DNA of 64,000 bases from an uncultured Ectothiorhodospiraceae bacterium (GTDB taxonomy: Bacteria; Pseudomonadota; Gammaproteobacteria; UBA6429; Thiohalophilaceae): contig CAMYMU010000047.1 of assembly GCA_947259575.1 (NCBI GenBank), positions 1 to 64,000 on the forward strand, in the 5' to 3' direction. Positions 8,515 to 18,546 of this stretch are shown in pieces (within the stretch, counting starts at the first letter, position 1; each line of letters starts with the position of its first letter). The position numbers were made by a program, and so were the translations under genes. A model generated the notes under the pieces. That model saw only the letters and a program-made list of their open reading frames with translations, was not told where the DNA came from and did no database searches.

Positions 8515-9801
8515 ATGCTATCAACACAAAAGAATAATAAAAACACCGACGATGATAAAGCAGGCCACCGAATTCATGCTGCATTTAATGAAATTCGAGC
8601 CGATTCAGAAAAAATTTGTCTTCCATTAGCCGTCGAGGACTATGGTATTCAAACGATGCCTGATGTCAGTCCACCCAAGTGGCATCTGGCTCATACTAGC
8701 TGGTTTTTTGAAACCTTTATTCTCAAACCCTTTCTTTCTGATTTTAAAAGCTTTGATCCCTTATATGCACACCTGTTTAATTCATATTATGAACAGGCAG
8801 GTACTTTTCACCCACGACCCGAACGGGGATTACTTTCCAGACCCACCGTGGATGAAGTTTACGACTATCGTCGCTATATAAACTACTACATGCTCGATCT
8901 ATTGGATGATGAGCATCATCCAGAACAGCAGGAGATTCTGCGTCGCACAGAAATTGGTGTCAATCATGAACAACAGCATCAAGAACTCATGTTGACAGAT
9001 ATAAAAAATATTTTTGCGTATAACCCGCTCAAGCCAGTCTATAAAGAATTGGATCTGCCCCCGCAAACAGTTGTGCCAGAGTTAAATTGGCATGCGCAGC
9101 CGGCAGGCATTTACGAGATCGGTCAAAGCAAGGATGGGTTTGCCTACGACAATGAATTTCCTCGCCATAAGGTTTATCTGGAACCGTTTCGTATTGCCTC
9201 GCGCTTAACTACTAACAAAGAGTATCTCGAGTTTATAGAAGCAGGGGGTTATCAGAACCCGGCACTATGGTTATCGGATGGGTGGAAGGCAATACAAATT
9301 CAAAACTGGTGCGCACCATTGTACTGGGAAAATATAAATGCTGAGTGGCATGAAATGACCCTGGCTGGGTTGCGTCCACTTGACTTAAATGCACCGGTAT
9401 CTCATGTCAGCTTTTACGAGGCAAATGCGTTTGCTAACTGGAAAAACAAGCGTCTGCCCACTGAAATGGAGTGGGAGGTGATTGCAAACGATCTTGAGAT
9501 TACCGGTAACTTTCGTGACATCGACTACTTGCAACCTATTTCGACCAGCGATGAAGCATTAACCCAATTTTATGGTGATGTTTGGGAGTGGACTCAGTCC
9601 AGTTATACGCCTTATCCAGGTTATCACGCTGCCGAAGGCGCACTGGGTGAATATAACGGTAAGTTTATGAGTAGCCAGATGGTATTACGCGGCGGCTCGT
9701 GTTTTACGCCGCAAAACCATATACGCGCCAGTTATCGTAATTTCTTTTACCCCGGTGACCGCTGGCAGGTGTCCGGTATCCGACTTGCGGAGACAATCTA
9801 A
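8515..9801 (+). CDS. egtB: Ergothioneine sulfoxide synthase EgtB
   Basis: A mononuclear non-haem iron enzyme that joins a sulfur donor to hercynine (trimethylhistidine) to make the sulfoxide precursor of ergothioneine. The N-terminal DinB-like domain carries the iron-binding H-x3-H-x-E motif at 151-157 and an additional candidate histidine in PPKWHLAHTSWF near 57-60. A C-terminal formylglycine-generating-enzyme-like domain runs from about residue 195 to the end, with GDVWEWTQSSY and VLRGGSCFTP. Length (428) is normal. The stop overlaps the egtD start (TAATG), so the pair forms one operon. Confidence 0.93.
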   Translation: MLSTQKNNKNTDDDKAGHRIHAAFNEIRADSEKICLPLAVEDYGIQTMPDVSPPKWHLAHTSWFFETFILKPFLSDFKSFDPLYAHLFNSYYEQAGTFHPRPERGLLSRPTVDEVYDYRRYINYYMLDLLDDEHHPEQQEILRRTEIGVNHEQQHQELMLTDIKNIFAYNPLKPVYKELDLPPQTVVPELNWHAQPAGIYEIGQSKDGFAYDNEFPRHKVYLEPFRIASRLTTNKEYLEFIEAGGYQNPALWLSDGWKAIQIQNWCAPLYWENINAEWHEMTLAGLRPLDLNAPVSHVSFYEANAFANWKNKRLPTEMEWEVIANDLEITGNFRDIDYLQPISTSDEALTQFYGDVWEWTQSSYTPYPGYHAAEGALGEYNGKFMSSQMVLRGGSCFTPQNHIRASYRNFFYPGDRWQVSGIRLAETI

Positions 9802-10793
9802 TGGCAGAGAATCAGAGCGTATTGACCTCAACAGATAATGAAATACAGTTTTATGATTTTCATCCCAAGATGTCGGATTTTTATTCCGAGGTTGTCGAAG
9901 GTTTAAAGACGGAGCCTAAAAAAATACCGCCCAAGTTTTTTTACGATGAAACGGGTTCACGTTTATTTGAACAGATCTGTCAGTTACCTGAATATTATCC
10001 AACGCGCACTGAGCAACAAATACTGGAAGACAATGCCAGCTCGATAGCGCAAATTATTGGTGACCACCATTATGTAATCGAACCTGGTTGTGGCAGCTGC
10101 GAAAAAATAAAACTTTTATTAGATACCCTTAAACCCGAAGCCTATGTGCCCATGGATATCTCTAAGGAGTTTTTACAGGAATCAGCACAAGCAGTCTCAG
10201 ATGAATTTCCGTGGTTAGATGTACACGCCGCCTGTGTAGACTTTACCGAACCAATGGAACTTCCCTTTTGTCCGGATGAAGCGCGTAAACTAGCTTTTTT
10301 TCCAGGCTCAAGTATCGGTAACTTTGAGCCCAGCCTGGCACAAAAATTTATGCAGCACGTGCTGAATCTGGTTGGACCTGGAGGAGGGATACTGATTGGC
10401 GTCGATCTGAAAAAAGACGAGCAAATACTTAACGATGCGTATAATGATAATGCCGGAGTGACCGCAGACTTTAACCTAAATCTATTGGCACGCATTAATT
10501 CAGAACTGGATGCAAACTTTGAGCTGGAACATTTTGATCATCATGCCTTTTACAACGCCGATGTCGGCCGTATAGAAATGCATCTAGTTAGTCAGAAACC
10601 GCAGCAAATAAAAATCGGCGAGCATCTCATTTCATTTGAAAGCGGTGAGACTATTCATACCGAAAGTTCCTATAAATATACGATTAAAGAGTTTCAGTCA
10701 CTGGGCCACAAAGCAGGGTTTAATCCGATTAAAGTCTGGACCGATCAGGATGACCGGTTTAGTGTGCATTATTTTGAGGTACCTCAAGCTTAG
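9801..10793 (+). CDS. egtD: L-histidine N-alpha-methyltransferase EgtD
   Basis: Uses S-adenosylmethionine to trimethylate histidine to hercynine, the first step of ergothioneine synthesis. The 330-residue protein shows the family entry motif PKFFYDETGSRLFEQICQLPEYYPTR in separate conserved pieces (KFFYDETGS, LPEYYPTRTE), the SAM-binding loop EPGCGS near residue 94, and FFPGSSIGNFEP near 173. It overlaps egtB by one base. No egtA, egtC or egtE is nearby; the enzyme pair may suffice if EgtB uses cysteine and a general lyase finishes the reaction, which is an inference. Confidence 0.93.
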   Translation: MAENQSVLTSTDNEIQFYDFHPKMSDFYSEVVEGLKTEPKKIPPKFFYDETGSRLFEQICQLPEYYPTRTEQQILEDNASSIAQIIGDHHYVIEPGCGSCEKIKLLLDTLKPEAYVPMDISKEFLQESAQAVSDEFPWLDVHAACVDFTEPMELPFCPDEARKLAFFPGSSIGNFEPSLAQKFMQHVLNLVGPGGGILIGVDLKKDEQILNDAYNDNAGVTADFNLNLLARINSELDANFELEHFDHHAFYNADVGRIEMHLVSQKPQQIKIGEHLISFESGETIHTESSYKYTIKEFQSLGHKAGFNPIKVWTDQDDRFSVHYFEVPQA

Positions 10794-10836
10794 TGAGCGT
10801 CCGTGTGAGGCTAACCGGTTATTTTAACCACAGTTT

Positions 10837-11499
10837 TTAATTTACAAGTTTACTTTCAGCTGACGATGCCAGTATTGGATCAGCTTTTTGTTCAAGCAGA
10901 TCTGAAAATAGCCTCAAACGTTCAGTAACAGTGGATGACTCCAGTAGTCGCTGCTTGCTTTCAATGTTCAGGTTCATAACTAAAACAAGATTATTAACTA
11001 CTTCTTCGATAGGCAGTTTGTCCAAAACTTTCCAATCCACCTGCATCTTGTGCCGATCAAAATAGTTGCGTAATACTGCTTTGAAATCGTTAACTACCCG
11101 TGTGTCGACTTCTTCAGTCTCATAATCATTTTTATACATGCTCCAGTCGACCCTGGCCATTCTATAACCATTCTTCAGTGGCAGTTCCTTTGTTATCTTG
11201 TATCTGCATATACCTGTCAGCATGATATTCAATCTGCCGTCTTTTCTCTCCCGATATTGCCTGATTCTCCCGGCACATCCTGTCTTATAAAGACTATTTT
11301 GTTGCTTGTTGTCTTTAGGTTGTACCATGCCGATCAGTTGATCTGTTTTTAGAGCTTTTAGGAACATAGCCAGATCATTGGGCTCAGAGAGTTCTAATGG
11401 GAGTTCACCGCCGGGTAATAATGCATTTTCTAGACGATAAATGGGCAGCTCTGCTGGTAGTGCCTCATAAGGCTGTGTGAATGGTGATTTGGGTTTCAT
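10837..11499 (-). CDS. LON N-terminal substrate-binding domain protein
   Basis: A 220-residue stand-alone LON N-terminal domain (PF02190 type). The start is typical (LPIYRLENALLPGGELPLEL), then GMVQP and GCAGRIRQYRERKDGRLNIMLTGICRYKI, which correspond to the beta-rich part of Lon's substrate-recognition domain; a helical tail follows. It has neither the AAA+ nor the protease domain. Such short proteins are common in proteobacteria and their function is unproven. It faces egtD convergently with a 43-base gap. Confidence 0.85.
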   Translation of the reverse strand: MKPKSPFTQPYEALPAELPIYRLENALLPGGELPLELSEPNDLAMFLKALKTDQLIGMVQPKDNKQQNSLYKTGCAGRIRQYRERKDGRLNIMLTGICRYKITKELPLKNGYRMARVDWSMYKNDYETEEVDTRVVNDFKAVLRNYFDRHKMQVDWKVLDKLPIEEVVNNLVLVMNLNIESKQRLLESSTVTERLRLFSDLLEQKADPILASSAESKLVN

Positions 11500-11599
11500 G
11501 ATTTAATTACCTGGAAAAAATATTTTTCTGACTTGGCACACGGCTTTTCCAATGTGATGGGGCGAAGTGATAATAAATAAGCCCTGCGTCCTCTTTAAT

Positions 11600-12532
11600 T
11601 CAATTTTCGATAATCCGCATATTCTTATCAAGCGGCGTGTCGATTGATCTTTTTTTCTTCTTGCTTGGTTCGGAAGTCTGTGGTGTTGCTCGCCTTAATT
11701 TTGCTTCTACTCGAATGGTATTCATCAATTGCTGGTCATTTATCTCTGGATACATTGGGTAATAATGGGCGACTTCAAAAACATGTTGTTTGGCAGCAAG
11801 CTCCAGGCGCTCGCGCTCATTTGCGGATAAACCCTGAAGCATCAATAAGCGTGGCGCCTTGCGCATAAGGTAGCGCTGGCACAAATCATGGTCGGTTTGT
11901 TCTTGCCAGTCCTCCCTTACCAGAAGACGTGGAAAGTCATCACCATCATTTTGATCTCTCTTGAACCATGCAGCGCGTGGGTTGATGCCTGCCTGGTTGG
12001 ATATCAGACGCTGAAAACGATGGTTGACCGGTGGTTCGTTGCGTCCCTGTTCATCCTCTGTGTTTTCAACCTGCATCTTTGAATGTGGTAAAGCAGTCCA
12101 TTCAGTTTGGCCGGGATACGTATCCATCAGTGATTCATCACAGCAGGAGTAAATCAACGCCAACGGAGACTCATCAGCTCCATCCAGTAGCCAGTATTCG
12201 AAGATGTCTCCGGCAGGAAAGGGTACTTGCGCGGTAGAGAGGAATTCTGTCAGTTCGTGTATGCTTTCTGATACCTGATCATGGTCCACGCAAGAGGGGA
12301 ACATGAAGGTCTTTAATTCCTGATTTTTTAGGGAGGCGACATTATAATAGCCTCGATCAAGACCGTAACCTTGGACTCGATATTTTTGTTCGTTTGTCTG
12401 TTTATCACCTGATAAAAACTGGATTTCCCAGTTTATCCCGTCAAAACTTTGTGCTCGTGCACTCTCCGATTCAGCAATCTGCACGAACCCTGAATAAGGA
12501 GGCAATAAGCGTTGTGAATAAGCTCGCATCAT
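11600..12532 (-). CDS. Unknown soluble protein
   Basis: I do not recognise this 310-residue protein. It begins with MMRAYSQRLLPPYSGFVQIAES from the ATG at 12532; an in-frame TTG at 12544 would add four residues and neither has a clear ribosome-binding site. There is no signal peptide. The C-terminus is highly basic and Lys-rich (KKKKR near residue 295). The central part carries paired tryptophan/tyrosine-rich segments such as FEYWLLDGADESPL. It might be cotranscribed with the LON-domain gene, 100 bases downstream. An inverted repeat lies about 80 bases upstream of its start. Confidence 0.65.
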   Translation of the reverse strand: MMRAYSQRLLPPYSGFVQIAESESARAQSFDGINWEIQFLSGDKQTNEQKYRVQGYGLDRGYYNVASLKNQELKTFMFPSCVDHDQVSESIHELTEFLSTAQVPFPAGDIFEYWLLDGADESPLALIYSCCDESLMDTYPGQTEWTALPHSKMQVENTEDEQGRNEPPVNHRFQRLISNQAGINPRAAWFKRDQNDGDDFPRLLVREDWQEQTDHDLCQRYLMRKAPRLLMLQGLSANERERLELAAKQHVFEVAHYYPMYPEINDQQLMNTIRVEAKLRRATPQTSEPSKKKKRSIDTPLDKNMRIIEN

Positions 12533-12608
12533 ATTTGTACTCAAAAACAGGTGAGTATAAGAAGCATAGATGCCCTATATGACCAAGTCTAGAGTTAGTC
12601 AACAGAAT

Positions 12609-12630
12609 TTGATCAGAAACATGATCAAAG
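12609..12630. promoter_or_regulatory. Perfect inverted repeat, operator candidate
   Basis: Arms TTTGATCA and TGATCAAA flank a six-base spacer, a perfect 8+8 dyad centred about 90 bases upstream of the unknown minus-strand gene at 11600-12532. A second small hairpin CCCTAA/TTAGGG (12632-12651) sits beside it. Size and symmetry suit a dimeric DNA-binding protein or a transcript end of the neighbour. Confidence 0.4.
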
Positions 12631-12772
12631 CCCTAACTATTAGATTAGGGTATGAGTCTATTGATAAAGGTGATATTTACATTGCAACTTTGGTTGGGTT
12701 TTCGTCTTTTCATCGATAGTAGTCCACGGTGGCTTCCTAACGGTCTCTTACCGGCCAAGAGCTGTCATTCAA

Positions 12773-13276
12773 CTACGTACATTTATATTTCTCTGAAATG
12801 TATATCCCAGGTTTCCAGCAACTTGTACCAACTTTCAAGCCGTCATCAGTTTTAAGGATGCTGACATATCCATGACCTTCTTCGCTATCCATTTGAATAC
12901 CCGTGTAGTACATCTTTACCCAACCATTGTGATGTTTGAAATCAATTACCTTAAAGTTTTTCAGGGACCAATCTCGTATTGTGAGTAACATATACCCACG
13001 ACAGGATCTATCTTCATAACACTCTATGAAACCATCCCATGAGTCTTTTGGGTAATATTTTTTTAACGGTGATACGTCTACATGCAAATCAAGCTTATTA
13101 GGTACTAAATCCGCTCTTAATTTTTCAGCTATTTCAGCTGTGATTATGCTTGTTCTTATTTCGTGATATGAACGATAAAAATCAATATACTTTTGATTTT
13201 CAGATGCAAATGAGTGATGTGAAATAGCTAGGTTAGCTACAATCAATAATGTAGAAAGATATTTCCATGTTGTCAT
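12773..13276 (-). CDS. Unknown secreted protein
   Basis: I do not recognise this 167-residue protein. A clear signal peptide (about 24 residues, cleavage after HSFA) predicts export to the periplasm. The mature part has four cysteines, two close together in IECYEDRSCRGY near residue 105-114 and two near the C-terminus (TSCWK, YKCT), which would suit two disulfide bonds. No recognisable start-site signal was seen. Isolated between two unrelated minus-strand genes. Confidence 0.65.
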   Translation of the reverse strand: MTTWKYLSTLLIVANLAISHHSFASENQKYIDFYRSYHEIRTSIITAEIAEKLRADLVPNKLDLHVDVSPLKKYYPKDSWDGFIECYEDRSCRGYMLLTIRDWSLKNFKVIDFKHHNGWVKMYYTGIQMDSEEGHGYVSILKTDDGLKVGTSCWKPGIYISEKYKCT

Positions 13277-13333
13277 AATCTTTGTATTCTACGAATAGTT
13301 GAATGTCCGATTTGGGTCGATAGCGATCTTTAA

Positions 13334-15142
13334 TCAAGTTTTATGCAACCAGATGTTACGTTTCTCTGATTCTTTTTCGGTTACATCAAGATAATAAGTA
13401 TCTTCTTTTGCTTCTGTGAGTGTGACCGCAAACTCCATCAACTCATCACGACGAAATGCGCTAAAGGTAACAGTATCACCAGCAGAGTAGGGGGTAAGCA
13501 GGTCATTAATATTGCTGTTGGTTGCTTGTATTTTATTTACAGCGATGACGATGTCTCCGCTTGCCAGTCCGGCATTTTGCAAGCAGCCACCCTCATGGAT
13601 TATCTGAATCTTTACACCAACTGGATCAGCTGCAAATTTGGCACCGAGATGAAAAGCCTGCGGCTTATGTTTATCACCAATCTTACCGCCTGGATCATCA
13701 TAAGAGAGCGTTGCTCTGTTCTTTAGTTCGATGCCCATTCTTTCCAGCAATGATGACAGCGGGATATCTTCGGTGGTGGACAGGTAGGTTTCAAAGAATT
13801 CATCAAGAGGTTGACCTGCTATCTTGCCGGCAAGGGTTTTGATGGTGTCTTGTTCAATACCCTGGTGTGGTTTTCCAAACTCGTGCCAGAGGATTCGCAT
13901 GACATCATCTAATGAAGATTGATTGCCACTGAGTTCCCGTATTTTTAGATCCAGCGCGAGTGCAAACAGGCCGCCCTTAACGTAATAACTCACAATTGAA
14001 TTCGGTGTGTTTTCGTCTTGCTTGTAGAATTTAGTCCAGGCCTCAAAGCTTGATTCAAGCAGGGTCTGTTTGAATCGGCCACTACCTCGCATGACACGGG
14101 TAATATTTTTACCAAGTAATTCCATATAGTTTTTTTCTTCAATCACCTGGCTACGGATCAGGCCTAGCTCGTCGTAGTATGACGTAATACCTTCGAAGGC
14201 CCAGAGTAATTCTGTGTAGGATTCACTTTGCAGTTGATAGGGAATAAAACTCTCCGGTTTGATCCGTTTGACATTCCAGGTGTGAAAGTACTCGTGGCTG
14301 AATAAGCCAAGCAAGTTGATGTAACCATCCGTTAACTTGCTCATATTCTTAGTCGGCAAATCTTTCCGGCTACAGATAAGCGCGGTAGAGTTCCGATGTT
14401 CCAGACCACCATAACCCGCACCAACCACGGTTAACAAAAATACATACCGCTCCATCTCCGGGAGTTCACCGAACATAGTGACGTGTGTCTCACAGATCTT
14501 TTTGACATCATCGGTTAAGCGCTTTAGATCGGTTTGATGTTTACCACTGATGACGATGTGATGAGGCGTATCGGCTACTTCGAATGAGACCTCAGTGATA
14601 TCGCCCATCTCGATGGGGTGATCAATGAGTTCATCGTAATCGTTTGCGATGTAGGTTCCGGGTTTAAATAAATCAGTATTTAGACGCGGTAACGAAGTCG
14701 CCACCTGCCAGTCTTTATAATGTTCAGCTTCTGGTAATTGTATATTTACTTCGTGTGGTTGTTGTTCCTGATCTTTGACCGCAAGAAAGACACTGCTGCC
14801 ATTAAAGAAGGCATGGGTGGTATCAAGGTGCGCCGTTCTAACAGACATGTCCCAGGCATAAACAGTATAGGTAATCGTTAGGGTGCCTTTGCAGGGGTCA
14901 CACTGCCATGTTTGTTTATCTAGCTTGTTGACCTTTACTTCTTTGTTCTCGCTAGTCGCAGCCAGGGTCACGATGTTTTTTGCAAAATCGCGAATCATGT
15001 AGCTACCTGGGATCCATGCAGGTAGCCACAGCACTTGCCCCGTGGGATCCGGTTTCATGATGGTTAAGGTTATTTCGAAGAGGTGGGCTTCGGGTTGACT
15101 CGGGATGATAGTGTAGCGAAGGTCTGTTTTAGTTTGTTGCAT
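13334..15142 (-). CDS. M61-family metallopeptidase with PDZ domain
   Basis: A 602-residue glycyl-aminopeptidase-like enzyme (peptidase family M61). An N-terminal beta-rich domain is followed by the zinc-binding HEYFHTW motif at about residue 283, with GAGYGGLEHRNS upstream as expected for the family, and a C-terminal PDZ domain from about 495 (GGCLQNAGLASGDIVIAVN). I use the ATG at 15142; the TTG at 15157 would overlap the upstream gene. There is no signal peptide. The start is immediately after the stop of the secretin-like gene, so the two are translationally linked. Confidence 0.88.
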   Translation of the reverse strand: MQQTKTDLRYTIIPSQPEAHLFEITLTIMKPDPTGQVLWLPAWIPGSYMIRDFAKNIVTLAATSENKEVKVNKLDKQTWQCDPCKGTLTITYTVYAWDMSVRTAHLDTTHAFFNGSSVFLAVKDQEQQPHEVNIQLPEAEHYKDWQVATSLPRLNTDLFKPGTYIANDYDELIDHPIEMGDITEVSFEVADTPHHIVISGKHQTDLKRLTDDVKKICETHVTMFGELPEMERYVFLLTVVGAGYGGLEHRNSTALICSRKDLPTKNMSKLTDGYINLLGLFSHEYFHTWNVKRIKPESFIPYQLQSESYTELLWAFEGITSYYDELGLIRSQVIEEKNYMELLGKNITRVMRGSGRFKQTLLESSFEAWTKFYKQDENTPNSIVSYYVKGGLFALALDLKIRELSGNQSSLDDVMRILWHEFGKPHQGIEQDTIKTLAGKIAGQPLDEFFETYLSTTEDIPLSSLLERMGIELKNRATLSYDDPGGKIGDKHKPQAFHLGAKFAADPVGVKIQIIHEGGCLQNAGLASGDIVIAVNKIQATNSNINDLLTPYSAGDTVTFSAFRRDELMEFAVTLTEAKEDTYYLDVTEKESEKRNIWLHKT

Positions 15143-15143
15143 A

Positions 15144-15944
15144 TTATGGTCGTTCAACCTTTACCCAGACCTGATTGACATCGGTTGAGCGTATACGGGT
15201 CCGATAATTGATTCCTGAATTCCTGAGATTTTCTTCCTGATTAGTGGCGCCCAGGAATAACCATTCACCCAGTTTACCTGTGATCGTCGTTTCTAATTCG
15301 TTTGTCTCGATGGTGCCACTGCTATCAGCAGACTGACTAATTGGACGTATAGTTAAGGTAACTTTGTCATCATGGATGCGCGGCATAATCTGGTAACCGG
15401 TCATGATTTGCTGATAGGTAATGGATTCTGTCACGGTGCCATCTGGATTGCGTGTTCTTGTCGCAATCGGTATCGATTGACCCATTGCAATCCTGGCCCA
15501 ATAACCTTCAGCCACCGACATGACCTGCATTGTCGAGTCGTCTTTTTTTCGCTCTGTCTGGTAGATGCGCGCATCAACTTTGGTCTTTTTGTCGGTGCCA
15601 GCTTCAATCGCGACTGAACCATGTTGTTCCTGCCGACTAGACGAATTACCAGCGGTTGGGTTACCCCGGTGTGGATCCCCCATAGAAACCGTAACTTTAA
15701 GCTGATTCTGGTTGATATCAATTTCTTCGAGTACGGCTTGTATCTGACTGATATTTTCAGGTGTGCTTTTAATTATAAGCTTATATCCAGTACCGGTGAT
15801 GCTTGCACCTGGTGCCAACATGGGTTTAACGATGGGAATCACTTCATCAGCAGGGCGATGCAATAATTTAATAGTTTCAATGATCATTGCCGACCAGAGA
15901 TTAGTCGAGACAACAAACAGTAATAGCGCAAACAGTTTTCTCAT
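15144..15944 (-). CDS. Secretin-fragment protein (N-domain plus short beta region), exported
   Basis: A 266-residue protein with a signal peptide (cleavage after LWSA near residue 19). Residues about 20-85 look like a secretin N-domain (NolW-type): TIKLLHRPADEVIPIVKPML then QIQAVLEEIDINQNQLKVTVSM. The rest resembles the start of a secretin beta-region (SIPIATRTRNPDGTVTESITYQ), but is far too short to form an outer-membrane gate. It may be a periplasmic homologue or adaptor. It lies two bases downstream of the PLD-like gene and just upstream of the M61 peptidase, forming a three-gene unit. Confidence 0.6.
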   Translation of the reverse strand: MRKLFALLLFVVSTNLWSAMIIETIKLLHRPADEVIPIVKPMLAPGASITGTGYKLIIKSTPENISQIQAVLEEIDINQNQLKVTVSMGDPHRGNPTAGNSSSRQEQHGSVAIEAGTDKKTKVDARIYQTERKKDDSTMQVMSVAEGYWARIAMGQSIPIATRTRNPDGTVTESITYQQIMTGYQIMPRIHDDKVTLTIRPISQSADSSGTIETNELETTITGKLGEWLFLGATNQEENLRNSGINYRTRIRSTDVNQVWVKVERP

Positions 15945-15946
15945 AT

Positions 15947-16486
15947 TTATATATGCAGGCTTTTAAAATCAAGCTCTGATGAGCTATGGTCCCATACTTC
16001 AGCAAAGTGATGCTCAAAGTAGATGGCGTCCGCTGGATTGTTGAAATTCACAATCGCCTCAAAGCGACTCGCCAATTTCCGATGCATGAGCCCGCGTTCA
16101 TCAACTAATAAATAGCATGACTGGTTGGCAGCGTAATCCTCATGTACTTTGCGAATTTCAATGGTGCTTGAAAGGCGGCGCGCTAGATCCAGGAGTCGGT
16201 GTCCTAGTTTGATGGCTTTATCGGGATCGATAACAAGAAATCTGATTCTGGCTTTGTTGTCATTCACGGCTAGCGATCTGACTGCATCGACAAATTCTGA
16301 GTTATCGAAGACTCTTGGGTCGAGATCGCGAGTAAATACATCCAGTCGATGACTGGCCTGGTTGACGAGTTGGATTGCGAGCTGCCGGTTGTCGTCACTC
16401 GATTCAATAACAATGTCATCTGAATTTTCTCCGAGCTGGTAGTCGGCCCAGAGTTGTTCGTTATTTGTAGTGTAAGTATCATCCAT
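15947..16486 (-). CDS. PLD-like / DUF7931-type protein
   Basis: A 179-residue soluble protein resembling the domain recently classed as DUF7931, a phospholipase-D-like fold without a clear HKD motif. Visible segments are NRQLAIQLVNQASHRLDVFTRDLDPRVFD near 33-61, IRFLVIDPDKAIKLGHRLLDLAR near 79-102 and NFNNPADAIYFEHHFAEVWDH near 147-167. In other gammaproteobacteria this domain is often joined to an acetyltransferase. Function unknown. First gene of the three-gene unit with the secretin-like and M61 genes. Confidence 0.55.
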   Translation of the reverse strand: MDDTYTTNNEQLWADYQLGENSDDIVIESSDDNRQLAIQLVNQASHRLDVFTRDLDPRVFDNSEFVDAVRSLAVNDNKARIRFLVIDPDKAIKLGHRLLDLARRLSSTIEIRKVHEDYAANQSCYLLVDERGLMHRKLASRFEAIVNFNNPADAIYFEHHFAEVWDHSSSELDFKSLHI

Positions 16487-16567
16487 AATGAAATTATAAT
16501 TGATTTATAACGGCTTACCAGTTTCTAGGTCACCGAATACAACTTCGCGAACAATTGACAAACGTCA

Positions 16568-17959
<1,392 letters not shown>

Positions 17960-18060
17960 CTACCACTTATCGTGATTTTATGGGATTGATTGGGCTTTTT
18001 TAGGATTAAAGAGGTTATTTCACCCGGCTGAGGGGGTGGCGGCTAGCGGTGGGAGTGACC

Positions 18061-18090
18061 AGTGAAATAATTCACAGTGAAATAATTCAC
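18061..18090. repeat. Tandem 15-bp palindromic repeat (two copies)
   Basis: Two identical 15-base units, AGTGAAATAATTCAC, stand head to tail. Each contains a self-complementary GTGAA....TTCAC core. A diverged copy, GTGAAACAACTCAC, occurs at 18460-18473 on the other side of the 63-residue gene. Beside the copies the string ACCCGGCTGA recurs (near 18020 and 18481). Confidence 0.7.
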
Positions 18091-18098
18091 CCGGAGCC

Positions 18099-18123
18099 CA
18101 GGTGTGAACTGCCGTCACACCTG
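18099..18123. terminator. Perfect 9-bp stem downstream of the 63-residue gene
   Basis: CAGGTGTGA and TCACACCTG flank a seven-base loop, 17 bases beyond the stop of the minus-strand small gene. No T-run follows on the minus strand, so it may be an RNA-stabilising hairpin or protein site rather than an intrinsic terminator. Confidence 0.4.
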
Positions 18124-18139
18124 TTGATACAGTCAGGGC

Positions 18140-18331
18140 CTATGCAGTCTTGTAAATAAGCCCAGGGTTGAACATTAATTCATCTTTTTGAAGCTGTCCC
18201 AGTGGACATCCATCACGATCGCATTCAGCTAGACGGTCAAATTTGTATTTGCCATCTTCTGATTCAATCGTTGAAAAAATAGGTTTACCAAGATGGGTGC
18301 CAATTGCGGGGCCGTATTTGTTATTGCTCAC
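18140..18331 (-). CDS. Unknown 63-residue protein
   Basis: A short gene starting with GTG at 18331 (MSNNKYGPAIG), preceded by GAGAGG nine to ten bases upstream, a convincing ribosome-binding site. The product is hydrophilic, with two cysteines in AECDRDGCPLGQL near residue 37-42 that might bind a metal or form a disulfide. No family is recognised. It lies alone between purB and acnA, flanked on both sides by related palindromic repeats. Confidence 0.6.
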   Translation of the reverse strand: MSNNKYGPAIGTHLGKPIFSTIESEDGKYKFDRLAECDRDGCPLGQLQKDELMFNPGLIYKTA

Positions 18332-18451
18332 TGCCTATTACCTCTCAAAACGAGTGTTGAACGATATATTACTTACACGTTAGGTATCGGCGAGGGGTTC
18401 CAGTGCTTTAGTTTCGATGTGATCCAGGTAACAGAATTCCTGGCTGGGGTA

Positions 18452-18515
18452 AAAAATGCGTGAAACAACTCACACTTCCCACCCGGCTGATATTTTTACT
18501 CAGCAAAGTGGGAAG
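18452..18515 (-). terminator. Candidate acnA terminator with two stem-loops
   Basis: Reading the minus strand after acnA: a first hairpin pairs CTTCCCAC with GTGGGAAG (18475-18515) enclosing a second pair, GCTGA/TCAGC. It is followed by a smaller hairpin GTGAG-TTGT-TTCAC (18460-18473), then GCA and six T residues (18452-18457 on the plus strand read as A). The last hairpin and T-run have the layout of an intrinsic terminator. Confidence 0.6.
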
Positions 18516-18546
18516 GTGGCCGTGATGTGTCGTTGATTTTAGTGGT

